Below, piece by piece: positions 11,650-20,836 of a stretch of DNA of 64,000 nt. The stretch comes from Prochlorococcus sp. AG-347-K19 (lineage in GTDB: Bacteria; Cyanobacteriota; Cyanobacteriia; PCC-6307; Cyanobiaceae), in the NCBI GenBank assembly GCA_003281335.1, contig QCCG01000002.1:159844-223843 (forward strand), given 5' to 3'. Numbering within the stretch: position 1 is the first letter of the stretch; the number at the start of each line of letters is the position of its first letter. The position numbers and the translations under genes were made by a program. A model generated the notes under the pieces. It worked only from the letters and a program-made list of their open reading frames with translations. It was not told where the DNA came from and did not search any database.

Positions 11650-11907
11650 ATGGACCAAATCAGTCAATCAAACTCAACTGATAAGAAACTTGTCGAGTGC
11701 TCTTCAAATAAAGTCTCTTTAGAAACAGAGCTTTCAGAAACTCTTTACAATACTATGAAAGATTTTGTATTAAGTAATCCTACTTGGGATCAATATAAAC
11801 TTATAAATTCAGCATTAGCTACTTTTCTCGTTCAAAACGGATGTACAGATAATTCTGTCTCAGAAATTTATTTAAATCAATTATTTACACCTTCTAAGTC
11901 TTTTTAA
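11650..11907 (+). CDS. DUF2811-like small protein
   Basis: VSLETELSETLYNTMKDFVLSNPTWDQYKLINSALATFLVQNG. Confidence 0.65.
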   Translation: MDQISQSNSTDKKLVECSSNKVSLETELSETLYNTMKDFVLSNPTWDQYKLINSALATFLVQNGCTDNSVSEIYLNQLFTPSKSF

Positions 11908-13534
11908 TATTTAAACAGGCTCTTCTACTCAAGGCCATCATTGTAAGTGTGGGGCTTTGCCAAGATGATGTGGGCCAGCATGCTCCATCTAGTACAAGTA
12001 CATTCTTGCATCTCCATAATCTATTAAATTTATCAACTACGCTATCCTCTTCATTTATCCCCATTGGTGCTCCCCCTACTTCATGAATGTAATATCCAGG
12101 GGGTGGAGGACTATCTGAAAGTGCGATCAAATTTTTTGTAAATAGACTCCCCAATGGGATATTCATTAGTTCATTAATATTTTTTATTTCTCCATTTGCA
12201 GCTGTGATTGATTTACGTATTGTGTTTTCCATATGTTTTGACATATTTAACTCATTCTCGCTCCATTCAAATTCAATGTAAGGAATTGGGATACCCCATT
12301 CATCTGTTTTTCTTGAGAGAGAAACTGAGTTTTTCTCTCTAGGAAGGACTTCGCCATGGGCGATAAGAAAGCCAATAGATGTGCTTGTGTCTTTTTGCAA
12401 AAATTTAGGTATCCCTAATCGATCAATTGCCCCCCAGATTCCATAACCTCTATGGAAATTTATGTCGTCAATTTTTGGTAAATTTGAACCGAATGGAATA
12501 AAGAAGCTGCCTGCTCCAGAAAGTTCGGGAGGATTATCTAATGGTTTTCCTGAGTTTTTTGTTTTTGGGACTGAAAAAAATCTACACATAGATATATGGT
12601 CCATAAGGTATTTTCCTAATTTCCCAGAATTATCTTTAAAACCTGAGGGATTTGATTTATATTCTGAGTTAAGTAGTATTCTGAGTGTTGAAATTGTTGA
12701 TGCGCAAAGAAGGATTAAATCACAATTTAATTCTTTTTTGCATCCATTTTCTAAGTTTACGATCGTTAATTTTGATGCAAGCTCTGTTATCTTGTTAATC
12801 TCAAAAGACTCCACTAGGTGATTTGAAATTATTTGTACATTCCCAGTATCTAAAGCTTTTCTTAAAGTACTACCTAAACTAGATGATTTGGGCCACTTTT
12901 TATCTTTTACTGATGAATTTCGGTCAAATCCTCTTGATTGTATAAATGGATAATTTAATTTTGATTTAACTTTGCTGCCAAAAACATGTTCGTTTTCTGT
13001 AAGAGTTATTTCACCAATATATTTACCGTTTGGGACTTCTTTAATGTCATCTTTTCGTCCATATATGCCGCAGAAATTTTCAATGAAATCATAGTGAGGG
13101 GAAAGTTCATCGTATGAAATAGGCCAGTTTGGTCCGAATCCGTCTTTTTTAGCGGGATTAAAATCTTCTGGGGAAAGTCTTAATGTTATACCTCCCCACG
13201 TTAATGATCTCCCCCCATATTGTTTACCTTGGGTCCAAAGAAATGGCTTATTTTTTGGGAAGTCATAAGGATGCTTCAGTTCATTTGAATATAAGTCAGG
13301 ATTATTTTTCCAATAACCAGGATGTTGGCATTGATTGGCATGTTTTTTTGTTAAAACTCCTGATAATCTTTTTAATGTACTTTTTGGCTCATGATTACTA
13401 GCTTCATACCTTTTAATTTGAGGCCCTGCTTCTATAACTAAAACTTTGATCCCTTTTTCTGCCAATGTAAGTGCTGCTATTCCTCCTGTAGCTCCAGAAC
13501 CAACAACAATTGCATCATAAGGATTTATATCCAA
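11894..13534 (-). CDS. GMC-family FAD oxidoreductase
   Basis: DAIVVGSGATGGIAALTLAEKGIKVLVIEAG; GGRSLTWGG; C-terminal GGAPMG...VLDGACWPTSSWQSPTLTMMALSRR. Confidence 0.92.
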   Translation of the reverse strand: MDINPYDAIVVGSGATGGIAALTLAEKGIKVLVIEAGPQIKRYEASNHEPKSTLKRLSGVLTKKHANQCQHPGYWKNNPDLYSNELKHPYDFPKNKPFLWTQGKQYGGRSLTWGGITLRLSPEDFNPAKKDGFGPNWPISYDELSPHYDFIENFCGIYGRKDDIKEVPNGKYIGEITLTENEHVFGSKVKSKLNYPFIQSRGFDRNSSVKDKKWPKSSSLGSTLRKALDTGNVQIISNHLVESFEINKITELASKLTIVNLENGCKKELNCDLILLCASTISTLRILLNSEYKSNPSGFKDNSGKLGKYLMDHISMCRFFSVPKTKNSGKPLDNPPELSGAGSFFIPFGSNLPKIDDINFHRGYGIWGAIDRLGIPKFLQKDTSTSIGFLIAHGEVLPREKNSVSLSRKTDEWGIPIPYIEFEWSENELNMSKHMENTIRKSITAANGEIKNINELMNIPLGSLFTKNLIALSDSPPPPGYYIHEVGGAPMGINEEDSVVDKFNRLWRCKNVLVLDGACWPTSSWQSPTLTMMALSRRACLNIKKT

Positions 13535-13641
13535 AACCTAGTTTGTGATTTGCTATTTCAATAAATATAGCATTCAGTAAATAATTAATTTTTAGATTTC
13601 AGCTTAAGAAGTTAGAATTCATTGAAATACTACTAAAACAA

Positions 13642-14115
13642 ATGAGATTTATAATTTTTACTTTTTTAATAATTGTTTTAACCCTCCCTTCTAGAAGCTT
13701 CGCTGCTTTGGATTATGGTAAACAATCCCTGGTAGGGGCTGATTTTTCTGGATCTGATTTAAAAGGAGCAACTTTCTATTTGACTGATTTACAAGATGCA
13801 AATTTATCAGGTTGTGAGCTCCAAAATGCGACTCTTTATGGAGCAAAATTGAAAGATACTAATTTAAGTAACTCCAACTTAAGAGAAGTAACTTTAGACT
13901 CAGCTGTTTTAGATGGAACGGACTTATCAAATACTAATTTGGAGGATTCTTTTGCTTATAGTACCCAGTTTGAAAATGTAAAAATACAAGGCGCAGATTT
14001 CACAAATGTTTTTTTGCCAAAAGATATTATTAGGAAATTTTGTGAAAGTGCCACTGGAACAAATCCAATCACAAATAGAGAAACCAGAGAAACTTTAGAG
14101 TGCGATTACATTTGA
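13642..14115 (+). CDS. Secreted pentapeptide-repeat protein
   Basis: Signal peptide plus repeated A(D/N)LxG/S motifs (ADFSGSDLKGATFYLTDLQDANLSGCELQNATL). Confidence 0.85.
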   Translation: MRFIIFTFLIIVLTLPSRSFAALDYGKQSLVGADFSGSDLKGATFYLTDLQDANLSGCELQNATLYGAKLKDTNLSNSNLREVTLDSAVLDGTDLSNTNLEDSFAYSTQFENVKIQGADFTNVFLPKDIIRKFCESATGTNPITNRETRETLECDYI

Positions 14116-14117
14116 AT

Positions 14118-14510
14118 TTATGCACATATAAGTTCTTTTTTAATCTTTCTTTGTTTATAAAGTGAGCTTCCAACAGGCCAACCTAAAGTAGATAAATGTC
14201 TCATTAAAGATCTTGAGTATTTAAAATAAAAATTATCTGAATATTTGATACCAAGTTCTTTTAAAGTAGTTATTAATAAATATAGATCTTTCTTGTAGCC
14301 TTTTTTTATATCCAATAATATCAATTCTTCACTTGATAATTTTTTTTCTAGAACCTTTTCATTTTCAGCAAAACCAATTTTAAGTGAATTAAATCGATCA
14401 GAATAAAGAGTATAAATTATTCCATCTTTGAATTTATCTATAGAAGAATCTACATTAAACCTTGGTGATATTAATGTTTTATATCCTTTAATAATTTTTC
14501 TGTTATTCAT
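14118..14510 (-). CDS. GIY-YIG/T5orf172-like protein, probably degenerate active site
   Basis: IIYTLYSDRFNSLKIGFAENEKVLEKKL resembles YxL-x-KIGxA GIY-YIG core. Confidence 0.5.
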   Translation of the reverse strand: MNNRKIIKGYKTLISPRFNVDSSIDKFKDGIIYTLYSDRFNSLKIGFAENEKVLEKKLSSEELILLDIKKGYKKDLYLLITTLKELGIKYSDNFYFKYSRSLMRHLSTLGWPVGSSLYKQRKIKKELICA

Positions 14511-14512
14511 AA

Positions 14513-15010
14513 TTATTTGATTTCATTCTGGGCTATTTCGTATTTCTCCAATAGATTGTTTACTTCTGCTAGAGCAATCCTCTTTTGACAGGCCGAGTCA
14601 TATCTATTTACTGCTACTGAAGGTATTGAACCTTTGCTTTTCATTTCCCTTATACCAGTTTCTAAACATTGAAAAGCAACACTTGAAAGATCTCTTCCTT
14701 CTGCTGCGGCCCAAACTTTCAAAAGATAAGTAAGATTTGATGGTACTGAGATCTGTACTTTGTTTGAATTTGAAGTATTTAATGCAATATCATCGAGACT
14801 AATTTCTTTAGAGGAAATAGTTTCTTTAACCTTTTTTTTCAAAAATTTTACTTGGCTTATAGCGTCCTCTTTATTCTTTATTTTTTGCTCTATTTCAAAA
14901 AACTCTTCTTCAGAATTAATTAAAGCTTCTAATGCCCATTTAGCATCATCTTTCGCAATAGCGGTTTTATTCAGCCATTCATCTCTTATTTTTGACCAAT
15001 TACTAGGCAT
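14513..15010 (-). CDS. Hypothetical protein with ribbon-helix-helix-like segment
   Basis: NKVQISVPSNLTYLLKVWAAAEGRDLSSVAFQCLETGIREM; ends 2 nt before the GIY-YIG-like gene. Confidence 0.5.
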   Translation of the reverse strand: MPSNWSKIRDEWLNKTAIAKDDAKWALEALINSEEEFFEIEQKIKNKEDAISQVKFLKKKVKETISSKEISLDDIALNTSNSNKVQISVPSNLTYLLKVWAAAEGRDLSSVAFQCLETGIREMKSKGSIPSVAVNRYDSACQKRIALAEVNNLLEKYEIAQNEIK

Positions 15011-15275
15011 AAGCTTTATGCGATAATTCTATGATATATAAATCTGAATAGATTGTCTACTGAATCTTTAGAGACTTAATATTGATTGTATAAAGTTTAA
15101 ACTCAAATTTTAATAATTTCTTATCTTAGAAATAATCTTTTAAAACAATTGAAACTGAAGAATCTATCCATTATGATCTTAGAGATATTTTTTCGTTAAT
15201 TGATATCGAAATATTAGATAATTCAATCTTTCTAAATTCTAGTTATTTTTTATTTATTTAAAGACTACTGAGCTT

Positions 15276-15665
15276 TTAATCTCTTTCAATAAGTTCAATT
15301 TTATAACCATCAGGATCCTCAACAAAAGCCAAGACAGTAGTACTGTTTTTCATCGTTTTAGGTTTGGTTGTTATTTTACAACCATTATTTTCTAATCCTT
15401 GGCAAATTAGATGAATATCTTTTACTCCAATAGCTATATGACCATATTTATTTCCAAGTTCATAGTCTTCAGACTTTTTGTTCCAATTATAAGTTAATTC
15501 AATTACTGTATTTTCTTTCTCTGAGCCATAACCAACAAATGCCAAAGTGAATTTTCCATGTGGGTAATCCTTTTTTCTTAATAGATTCATCCCTAATCTA
15601 TTGACGTAGAAATCAATGGATTTATTTAAATCTCCAACTCTCAGCATTGTATGTAGGATACGCAT
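15276..15665 (-). CDS. gloA: Lactoylglutathione lyase (glyoxalase I)
   Basis: [35 protein letters not shown]...[16 protein letters not shown]. Confidence 0.95.
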   Translation of the reverse strand: MRILHTMLRVGDLNKSIDFYVNRLGMNLLRKKDYPHGKFTLAFVGYGSEKENTVIELTYNWNKKSEDYELGNKYGHIAIGVKDIHLICQGLENNGCKITTKPKTMKNSTTVLAFVEDPDGYKIELIERD

Positions 15666-15797
15666 TTGAATTATGAACCTTAATTAATTATCTAATATTT
15701 TATAACCATATGCCAAAATTAATATTTTTCGAGGGTAGGTCTTTTGTTGAGTTCTGAAAAATTAGGCTATGATATTGATACTTGATTTAACAATATA

Positions 15798-16232
15798 TTG
15801 AATCAGATATTCCAGAGACTCTCATCAGTATTGTTGTATACTTTGCCATTAAAGGCATCAATACCTTTTGGATATTATTTGTTCTATAAATATTCTTTTT
15901 TAAAAATATTATTATTCCTTACTTTTCCAATAGCAATAATTGAAAAATCTTTGCCTTTTGGCAGTTTTTTATTATTTATAATTTTGTTTGCTGGATTAGC
16001 AAGAAATCCAAAAGTTCCTTATTTCGTTAGATATAACGCATGCCAAGCTTTGCTTATTGATATTGCTTTGATAATAATTTCATATCTTTTGAGAATATTT
16101 CCCATAGTTGAATTAGGCTCAATTATTTTTATATTTACATTATGTATTTTCATTTATTCGATTTCTAAATGCATTTATGGAGTTGAGCCTGAAATACCCT
16201 TAATTAGTAAATCAGTAAGAATGCAAATTTAA
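15798..16232 (+). CDS. Tic20-family membrane protein
   Basis: LPLKASIPFGYYLF...VPYFVRYNACQALLIDIAL. Confidence 0.75.
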   Translation: MNQIFQRLSSVLLYTLPLKASIPFGYYLFYKYSFLKILLFLTFPIAIIEKSLPFGSFLLFIILFAGLARNPKVPYFVRYNACQALLIDIALIIISYLLRIFPIVELGSIIFIFTLCIFIYSISKCIYGVEPEIPLISKSVRMQI

Positions 16233-16259
16233 AAAGATTTATAGATTTACTGATTTTCA

Positions 16260-16589
16260 TCAACACTCATTCAGAATAGATTCCCATCTTTGTTGACTTG
16301 CCTTTATTGCTTGCATTGGTGGATTAGCTCCCTCTATTTCAAAGGCTTTAATTAATGATTTATTAGCTAATAGGCCTAATCTTGCTGCCTCTCTTTGCTT
16401 AGAGCACACTTTTTTTCTAGATCCCTCTTTTAGTGTATTTTCGATTTCTTTAAGAATCTTGCTAGCTTCATAAGTTTTAGAATAAAAGTCATTCATATAA
16501 ACATTAAGTGCTGTATCAGCAAAAATTTCTATAGGAGAGATTATTGTGACCAAGCACACCAAAAAACTTGTTAATACAAATATTTTCAT
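16260..16589 (-). CDS. Hypothetical secreted protein
   Basis: 109 aa with signal peptide. Confidence 0.5.
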   Translation of the reverse strand: MKIFVLTSFLVCLVTIISPIEIFADTALNVYMNDFYSKTYEASKILKEIENTLKEGSRKKVCSKQREAARLGLLANKSLIKAFEIEGANPPMQAIKASQQRWESILNEC

Positions 16590-16596
16590 AAGAATC

Positions 16597-17181
16597 TTAA
16601 CTAAATTTTTTGTTCGATCTCTTTAACACTAAATAAAAGGTAATAACGCTAATTGTTCCCGAGGGGCCTATTAAAATATGCCAAAATTGATCACCGCTAA
16701 TTGATAGCCTTGTTCCAAAGAAAGTCGTAAAAAAAATACCAAATATTGGGTAAAGGATAAAAACCCAATCTTTGAATACTCTTTGCCAATTTATTATTAG
16801 AAATATACTAATTATTACTTGAAAAAGAAGAGCAATAGATTTATCAAATAAAAAATATGAGATTATTGAACATAAAGAAATGCAAAAGTTAGTTGTTTGA
16901 ATAAATTTATTTTTTACAACTGATATTGATAAACATGTTAGGCCTAAAGATAGGAAAGAATAAAATAACCAATTAAAAAAGGAGGAATGATCTACATAAA
17001 CCCAAGATGTTTGAGTATGATCTATCATCTCAGAAATTGAAGCTAATCCTAAAAAAATAAAACCTGAAGGTAAAAATTTGTTTTTGCTTAGGTGTTTAAA
17101 TTTATTGATTGATCTAATACCTAATAATATTGGGATAATTGCCGCTTGAAAATGGGCTAATAATAAAATTGAAAAAAACAA
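16597..17181 (-). CDS. Hypothetical multi-TM protein
   Basis: 194 aa, strongly hydrophobic, multiple TM helices. Confidence 0.6.
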   Translation of the reverse strand: MFFSILLLAHFQAAIIPILLGIRSINKFKHLSKNKFLPSGFIFLGLASISEMIDHTQTSWVYVDHSSFFNWLFYSFLSLGLTCLSISVVKNKFIQTTNFCISLCSIISYFLFDKSIALLFQVIISIFLIINWQRVFKDWVFILYPIFGIFFTTFFGTRLSISGDQFWHILIGPSGTISVITFYLVLKRSNKKFS

Positions 17182-17236
17182 AATAAAATCTCAAACTAAA
17201 ATTATCTAAAATTTAAATACAAAACCCTGTTCAAGC

Positions 17237-17437
17237 TTATTTTATTAGAGAAATATACCATTGCCCAATTACTATAATCAATATTGTAAGAACAAATGGG
17301 AAAGCGGGATATCTTGTCTGAAAATTAGCTGGTGGCCAAGGAGACCAAGAGATTAATCTTCCTTGAGGTTCATTTGAAATAACCTTTTTTTTCGATTTTT
17401 TGGATATTAAATTATCAGTGGAAAATCCTTTACTCAT
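17237..17437 (-). CDS. Hypothetical single-TM protein
   Basis: 66 aa, C-terminal TM FVLTILIIVIGQWYISLI. Confidence 0.5.
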   Translation of the reverse strand: MSKGFSTDNLISKKSKKKVISNEPQGRLISWSPWPPANFQTRYPAFPFVLTILIIVIGQWYISLIK

Positions 17438-17653
17438 AGTCCAAAGAAATCAATTTTAACAAAGATATACAAAAATGGAGCCTAAATTATTCAGTGGAAT
17501 TTCAGTTGCTTATTATTAAAACGGAGCATGTGAGTTAAGAGTACTTATAGAATAAATAGACTTGAATTGATTTGAATGAGTAATTTAGAAAAAAGTCATA
17601 ATTATCCAAAACCCTAGATACTCTACTTAAAAAATTAATGTTAAAAATAGTTT

Positions 17654-18058
17654 TTAAATAGGTTCTATAAATATATATTTTCTTTGAAAAGAATAAGAAA
17701 TTAATACAAGAAAAGGGATAGTAAATATTGCAGCTAAATTTTTGTTGATTCCATTTTCATACATAAATCTAATTGATACATAATTCAGAGTCCAATTAAA
17801 TGATGCTAATAAAATATACTTGTTAAATTCTTTATAGGTTAGATTCTTCATCTTGAAAACTTTTTTCCCATATAAGTAAAAACCTATTATTAAATTAGTA
17901 ATTTGACTAACTATGGTGGCTAAAAATATCGGTATTACTAAGAGTGATAAATGGAGAACTAAATTTGTTATTAAAAAATTTGTAATTCCGAAAAATAAAA
18001 ATAATCTTTTTCTACCTTTTGATGATATTTTAGGGTATTTAAAATTTATTTTAAACAT
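17654..18058 (-). CDS. GtrA-like membrane protein
   Basis: 134 aa, four hydrophobic segments, GtrA-like layout (ITNFLITN...FNWTLNYVSIRF). Confidence 0.45.
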   Translation of the reverse strand: MFKINFKYPKISSKGRKRLFLFFGITNFLITNLVLHLSLLVIPIFLATIVSQITNLIIGFYLYGKKVFKMKNLTYKEFNKYILLASFNWTLNYVSIRFMYENGINKNLAAIFTIPFLVLISYSFQRKYIFIEPI

Positions 18059-18699
18059 TATTGAATAATTTAATTAATAATAAAGACAAGTGAAAAATTG
18101 AATAGTTATTACAAATTTAATTTAAAACATAATTAAGTAAAAAAATATTATTTTACAAACATATTTTGGAGATATCTTAAACTCATCTAAAAAATTGTGT
18201 TTGAATTTTAAATGATATAAGGATCAATTTTGCTAAAAATCATCATCAAATAAAATATATGCCACTTTATGGTTGTATACGTTCAATAGACAATGAATGA
18301 TCTTATCTGATTTATTAGAACGGAGAGGGTGTTAATAGAAACTTATTTTATAAGGGACAACATGGTACTAATAGCAACAACTTTTTATCAAAATCATAAT
18401 TGTTTCCCCATCATTTAGTTCAGAAATAATAAATTTATTGTTTTCGTTAAAATGTAAAAAACCTTTATTTCAAGAACTATATGGGAATTTGTGGGACTTA
18501 AAGAGACAAGTTTTGGACGGAGGGGGTGAGATCAGCTTTTATCTAAAAAGATAAGCTATGAGAAGATATGAGTATGAATGAGAAATTATGAGAAGGCTAA
18601 GTTAAGTTTAATTATTGATATATCTCTTTTTTGGAAGCTTTAAAATAATTTTGAGAACGTATGAGAAGTTATGGGAACTTCTGAGAATGTGTCTTGGTA

Positions 18700-18786
18700 C
18701 GGAGGGGGTGGGATTCGAACCCACGGTGCCCTTGCAGACACGCTAGTTTTCAAGACTAGAGCCTTAAACCACTCGACCACCCCTCC
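18700..18786 (-). tRNA. tRNA-Ser (anticodon UGA)
   Basis: Reverse complement GGAGGGGTGG...CTAGTCTTGAAAACTAG...GGGTTCGAATCCCACCCCCTCC: acceptor stem, TGA anticodon, long variable arm, GGTTCGAATCC T-loop. Confidence 0.95.
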
Positions 18787-18895
18787 AAGGGTTATTCAGT
18801 GTTGTTGAACTTAAAAACTATAACACAAGAAATTAGTCACAGTCTATAAATTTAAGGGCAGTATTCAAAAGACTGCAAAAAATAAAGGATAGATT

Positions 18896-19086
18896 CTCAG
18901 AACAGAAGTGTTTTATAAAAATAATGAGAAAATTTTAAAAATTGAATTTATTAATCCAAATAATTTTCCATATATTGAATCAAAGAGTTATAAAAAATTA
19001 TTGATGGTGTTTCTAAATTAAAAATTAATAAATTTAATTTTGATAAAATATATTCACATTTTGTCAAACTCGAATTAGATAGATAA
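18896..19086 (+). pseudogene. Frameshifted ORF remnant
   Basis: EVFYKNNEKILKIEFINPNNFPYIESKSYKK / KIIDGVSKLKINKFNFDKIYSHFVKLELDR are open in adjacent frames joined at the A-run near 18991-18997. Confidence 0.4.
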
Positions 19087-19096
19087 TTTATCTAGT

Positions 19097-19321
19097 TCAA
19101 TTTAATGGTTCAATATTTTTTAAAGCTTCTTTTATTTTTATTCCCATTGATTGACGTGCAATAGTTAATAATTTTAAATTGTCTTCTTGCATTCTGATCT
19201 GGGTATCAGCTATTTTCATCCCTTCGATTAACTTTTTTATTTCTTCAGGAAGAGTATTTATATCATATTTTTTATTTTCCACAGAAAGGAAATCACTATT
19301 CTCTGTATTTTTTTTGTCCAT
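19097..19321 (-). CDS. Hypothetical protein
   Basis: 74-aa ORF, coherent. Confidence 0.45.
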   Translation of the reverse strand: MDKKNTENSDFLSVENKKYDINTLPEEIKKLIEGMKIADTQIRMQEDNLKLLTIARQSMGIKIKEALKNIEPLN

Positions 19322-19338
19322 AGAATTGATAATTGTAT

Positions 19339-19530
19339 TTAATTACTCTTTATTGATTTTAGTGGATCAAAAACTTTTGCAATAACATCTGTTAAGAGGG
19401 TAATAATTCTTTTACTTCTAACAATTAAATTAGCCTGAATAGTTTGGCCTGAAATTATATTAATAAAAGATGATAAAGCTCTTTATTGATTTTTGATAAT
19501 TATCTTCTGCTTGGGCTTATTCGATTCCAT
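19339..19530 (-). pseudogene. Small ORF interrupted by an in-frame TAA
   Basis: MESNKPKQKIIIKNQ*RALSSFINIISGQTIQANLIVRSKRIITLLTDVIAKVFDPLKSIKSN*; stop at 19483-19485. Confidence 0.35.
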
Positions 19531-19598
19531 AACTATTTGATTTATAAAAGAATATTCAAGGTTTAATTCTAATTTTTTTTAAACTACTAAGAATTCAA

Positions 19599-19748
19599 TT
19601 ATCCGAAATTCACATTTTCTTGAAATAAACCAAATAAGTTGTTACCAACTATGGCAGAGATTATTAAAATGAAGGCAACTATAGCGAAAAGAGCACTAAC
19701 ATCTTTTATGTCATAGGGAGCTTTAAATAAAGGTTTCTGTTCTGCCAT
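19599..19748 (-). CDS. Small single-TM protein
   Basis: MAEQKPLFKAPYDIKDVSALFAIVAFILIISAIVGNNLFGLFQENVNFG; translated by hand, below the ORF-track cutoff. Confidence 0.55.
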   Translation of the reverse strand: MAEQKPLFKAPYDIKDVSALFAIVAFILIISAIVGNNLFGLFQENVNFG

Positions 19749-19833
19749 GGTTATCAGATCTATAAATGCAATTGAATCATATTATTTTAATGCTTGTGAG
19801 AAGTATTAAGTTATTTTTTTAATCTAAGATTGG

Positions 19834-19860
19834 ATAAAAAAAGCCACTAAAAGTGGCTTT
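19834..19860 (-). terminator. Rho-independent terminator of the DUF4278 gene
   Basis: aaaaaaaGCCACTaaaAGTGGCttt: perfect stem with U-tract when read on the minus strand, just after stop 19883. Confidence 0.75.
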
Positions 19861-19882
19861 GATACTTTATTGGTTAAATAAA

Positions 19883-19984
19883 CTAGCTTGTGTAAGTTTT
19901 GCCTCGGTAAGTTAGTTCATTATGCTGCTTCTTAGCTGCTTCTTTGTTCTGGACGTACTTTTGTCCTCTATAGATTAGAGTCAT
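19883..19984 (-). CDS. DUF4278-like small protein
   Basis: MTLIYRGQKYVQNKEAAKKQHNELTYRGKTYTS with two LxYRGxxY motifs; 33 aa, translated by hand. Confidence 0.75.
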   Translation of the reverse strand: MTLIYRGQKYVQNKEAAKKQHNELTYRGKTYTS

Positions 19985-20022
19985 TTTTTAAAGCTCCGGT
20001 TTCGCTTAAGTCCCCGTTCCAT
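19981..20022 (-). CDS. 13-codon upstream ORF coupled (ATGA overlap) to the DUF4278 gene
   Basis: ATGGAACGGGGACTTAAGCGAAACCGGAGCTTTAAAAAATGA = MERGLKRNRSFKK*, stop overlaps downstream ATG. Confidence 0.35.
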   Translation of the reverse strand: MERGLKRNRSFKK

Positions 20023-20290
20023 GGCTTAAGTCGATTTGCGGCTTGCTAGACGCAAGTTGAACGTTTTGGTAGCGGTTGCTACAAATTTACAATAACATCC
20101 ATTAAAATTATTTGTCTAGGTTTTTAATAAATAAATTTAATATATTAATTATGAATTAGGTTTCAGATAAAAATATTTATCATAATTCCGGCTTAATTGC
20201 TTACAGGTTACATTTTGTTCGTTTTTAAGAAGTATTTTTTATTTAATGAACTTTTAAATGTAAAATTCTTAAGATTATAAATTTTGTTTT

Positions 20291-20485
20291 ATGTTTTCTA
20301 GAAGCAAAAAACCTACAGTAAAAAAATCTGCAATAGTTGAAGAGACTCCATTATTTGCTCAATTATTACCATTCGCAAACAGAATGAATGATAAGGTTCA
20401 ATTGGTAAATGCTTTGGCTTTTACTTTTATTATGGGATTCTCAATTTTCGGAATTGCTCTATGGAAACTATCAGGGCTTACCTAG
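20291..20485 (+). CDS. Small membrane protein (possibly related to high-light-inducible proteins, motif not clear)
   Basis: 64 aa, FANRMNDKVQLVNALAFTFIMGFSIFGIALWKLSGL. Confidence 0.5.
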   Translation: MFSRSKKPTVKKSAIVEETPLFAQLLPFANRMNDKVQLVNALAFTFIMGFSIFGIALWKLSGLT

Positions 20486-20748
20486 TTATTTAATTTTTGC
20501 AAGGCATCAATTTTTGATTCTTTGTTTTTAATTATTGTTATTAACCATCTAGAGGCTAGCACTCTTGATATTGATCTATTTTTTAGAAATCTACATATAT
20601 AAACGTGTAGATTTTTTTCGTTTTTAGAGTTAAATTTTTCCTCAAAATCTAAGATTTCCTCTTCTGATGTTCTTTTTCTAAGCTCATCAACTAATACATG
20701 GCTAGAGGAATCATTAAATAAGTTCCCAATATTTAAGCTTAATGTCAT
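20482..20748 (-). CDS. Hypothetical protein
   Basis: 88-aa ORF. Confidence 0.5.
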   Translation of the reverse strand: MTLSLNIGNLFNDSSSHVLVDELRKRTSEEEILDFEEKFNSKNEKNLHVYICRFLKNRSISRVLASRWLITIIKNKESKIDALQKLNN

Positions 20749-20836
20749 AAATAATTTATGTCCCTATTTAAGAGGTAGCCATAAATTAAATTTTTAAAAA
20801 CTAATTTATATTTTTTATTTACAAATAACTCAAAAA

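Noticed and set aside
15130-15261. Open frame TIETEESIHYDLRDIFSLIDIEILDNSIFLNSSYFLFI
   Set aside because: No start codon in frame and short; may be a remnant, but support is too weak to call.
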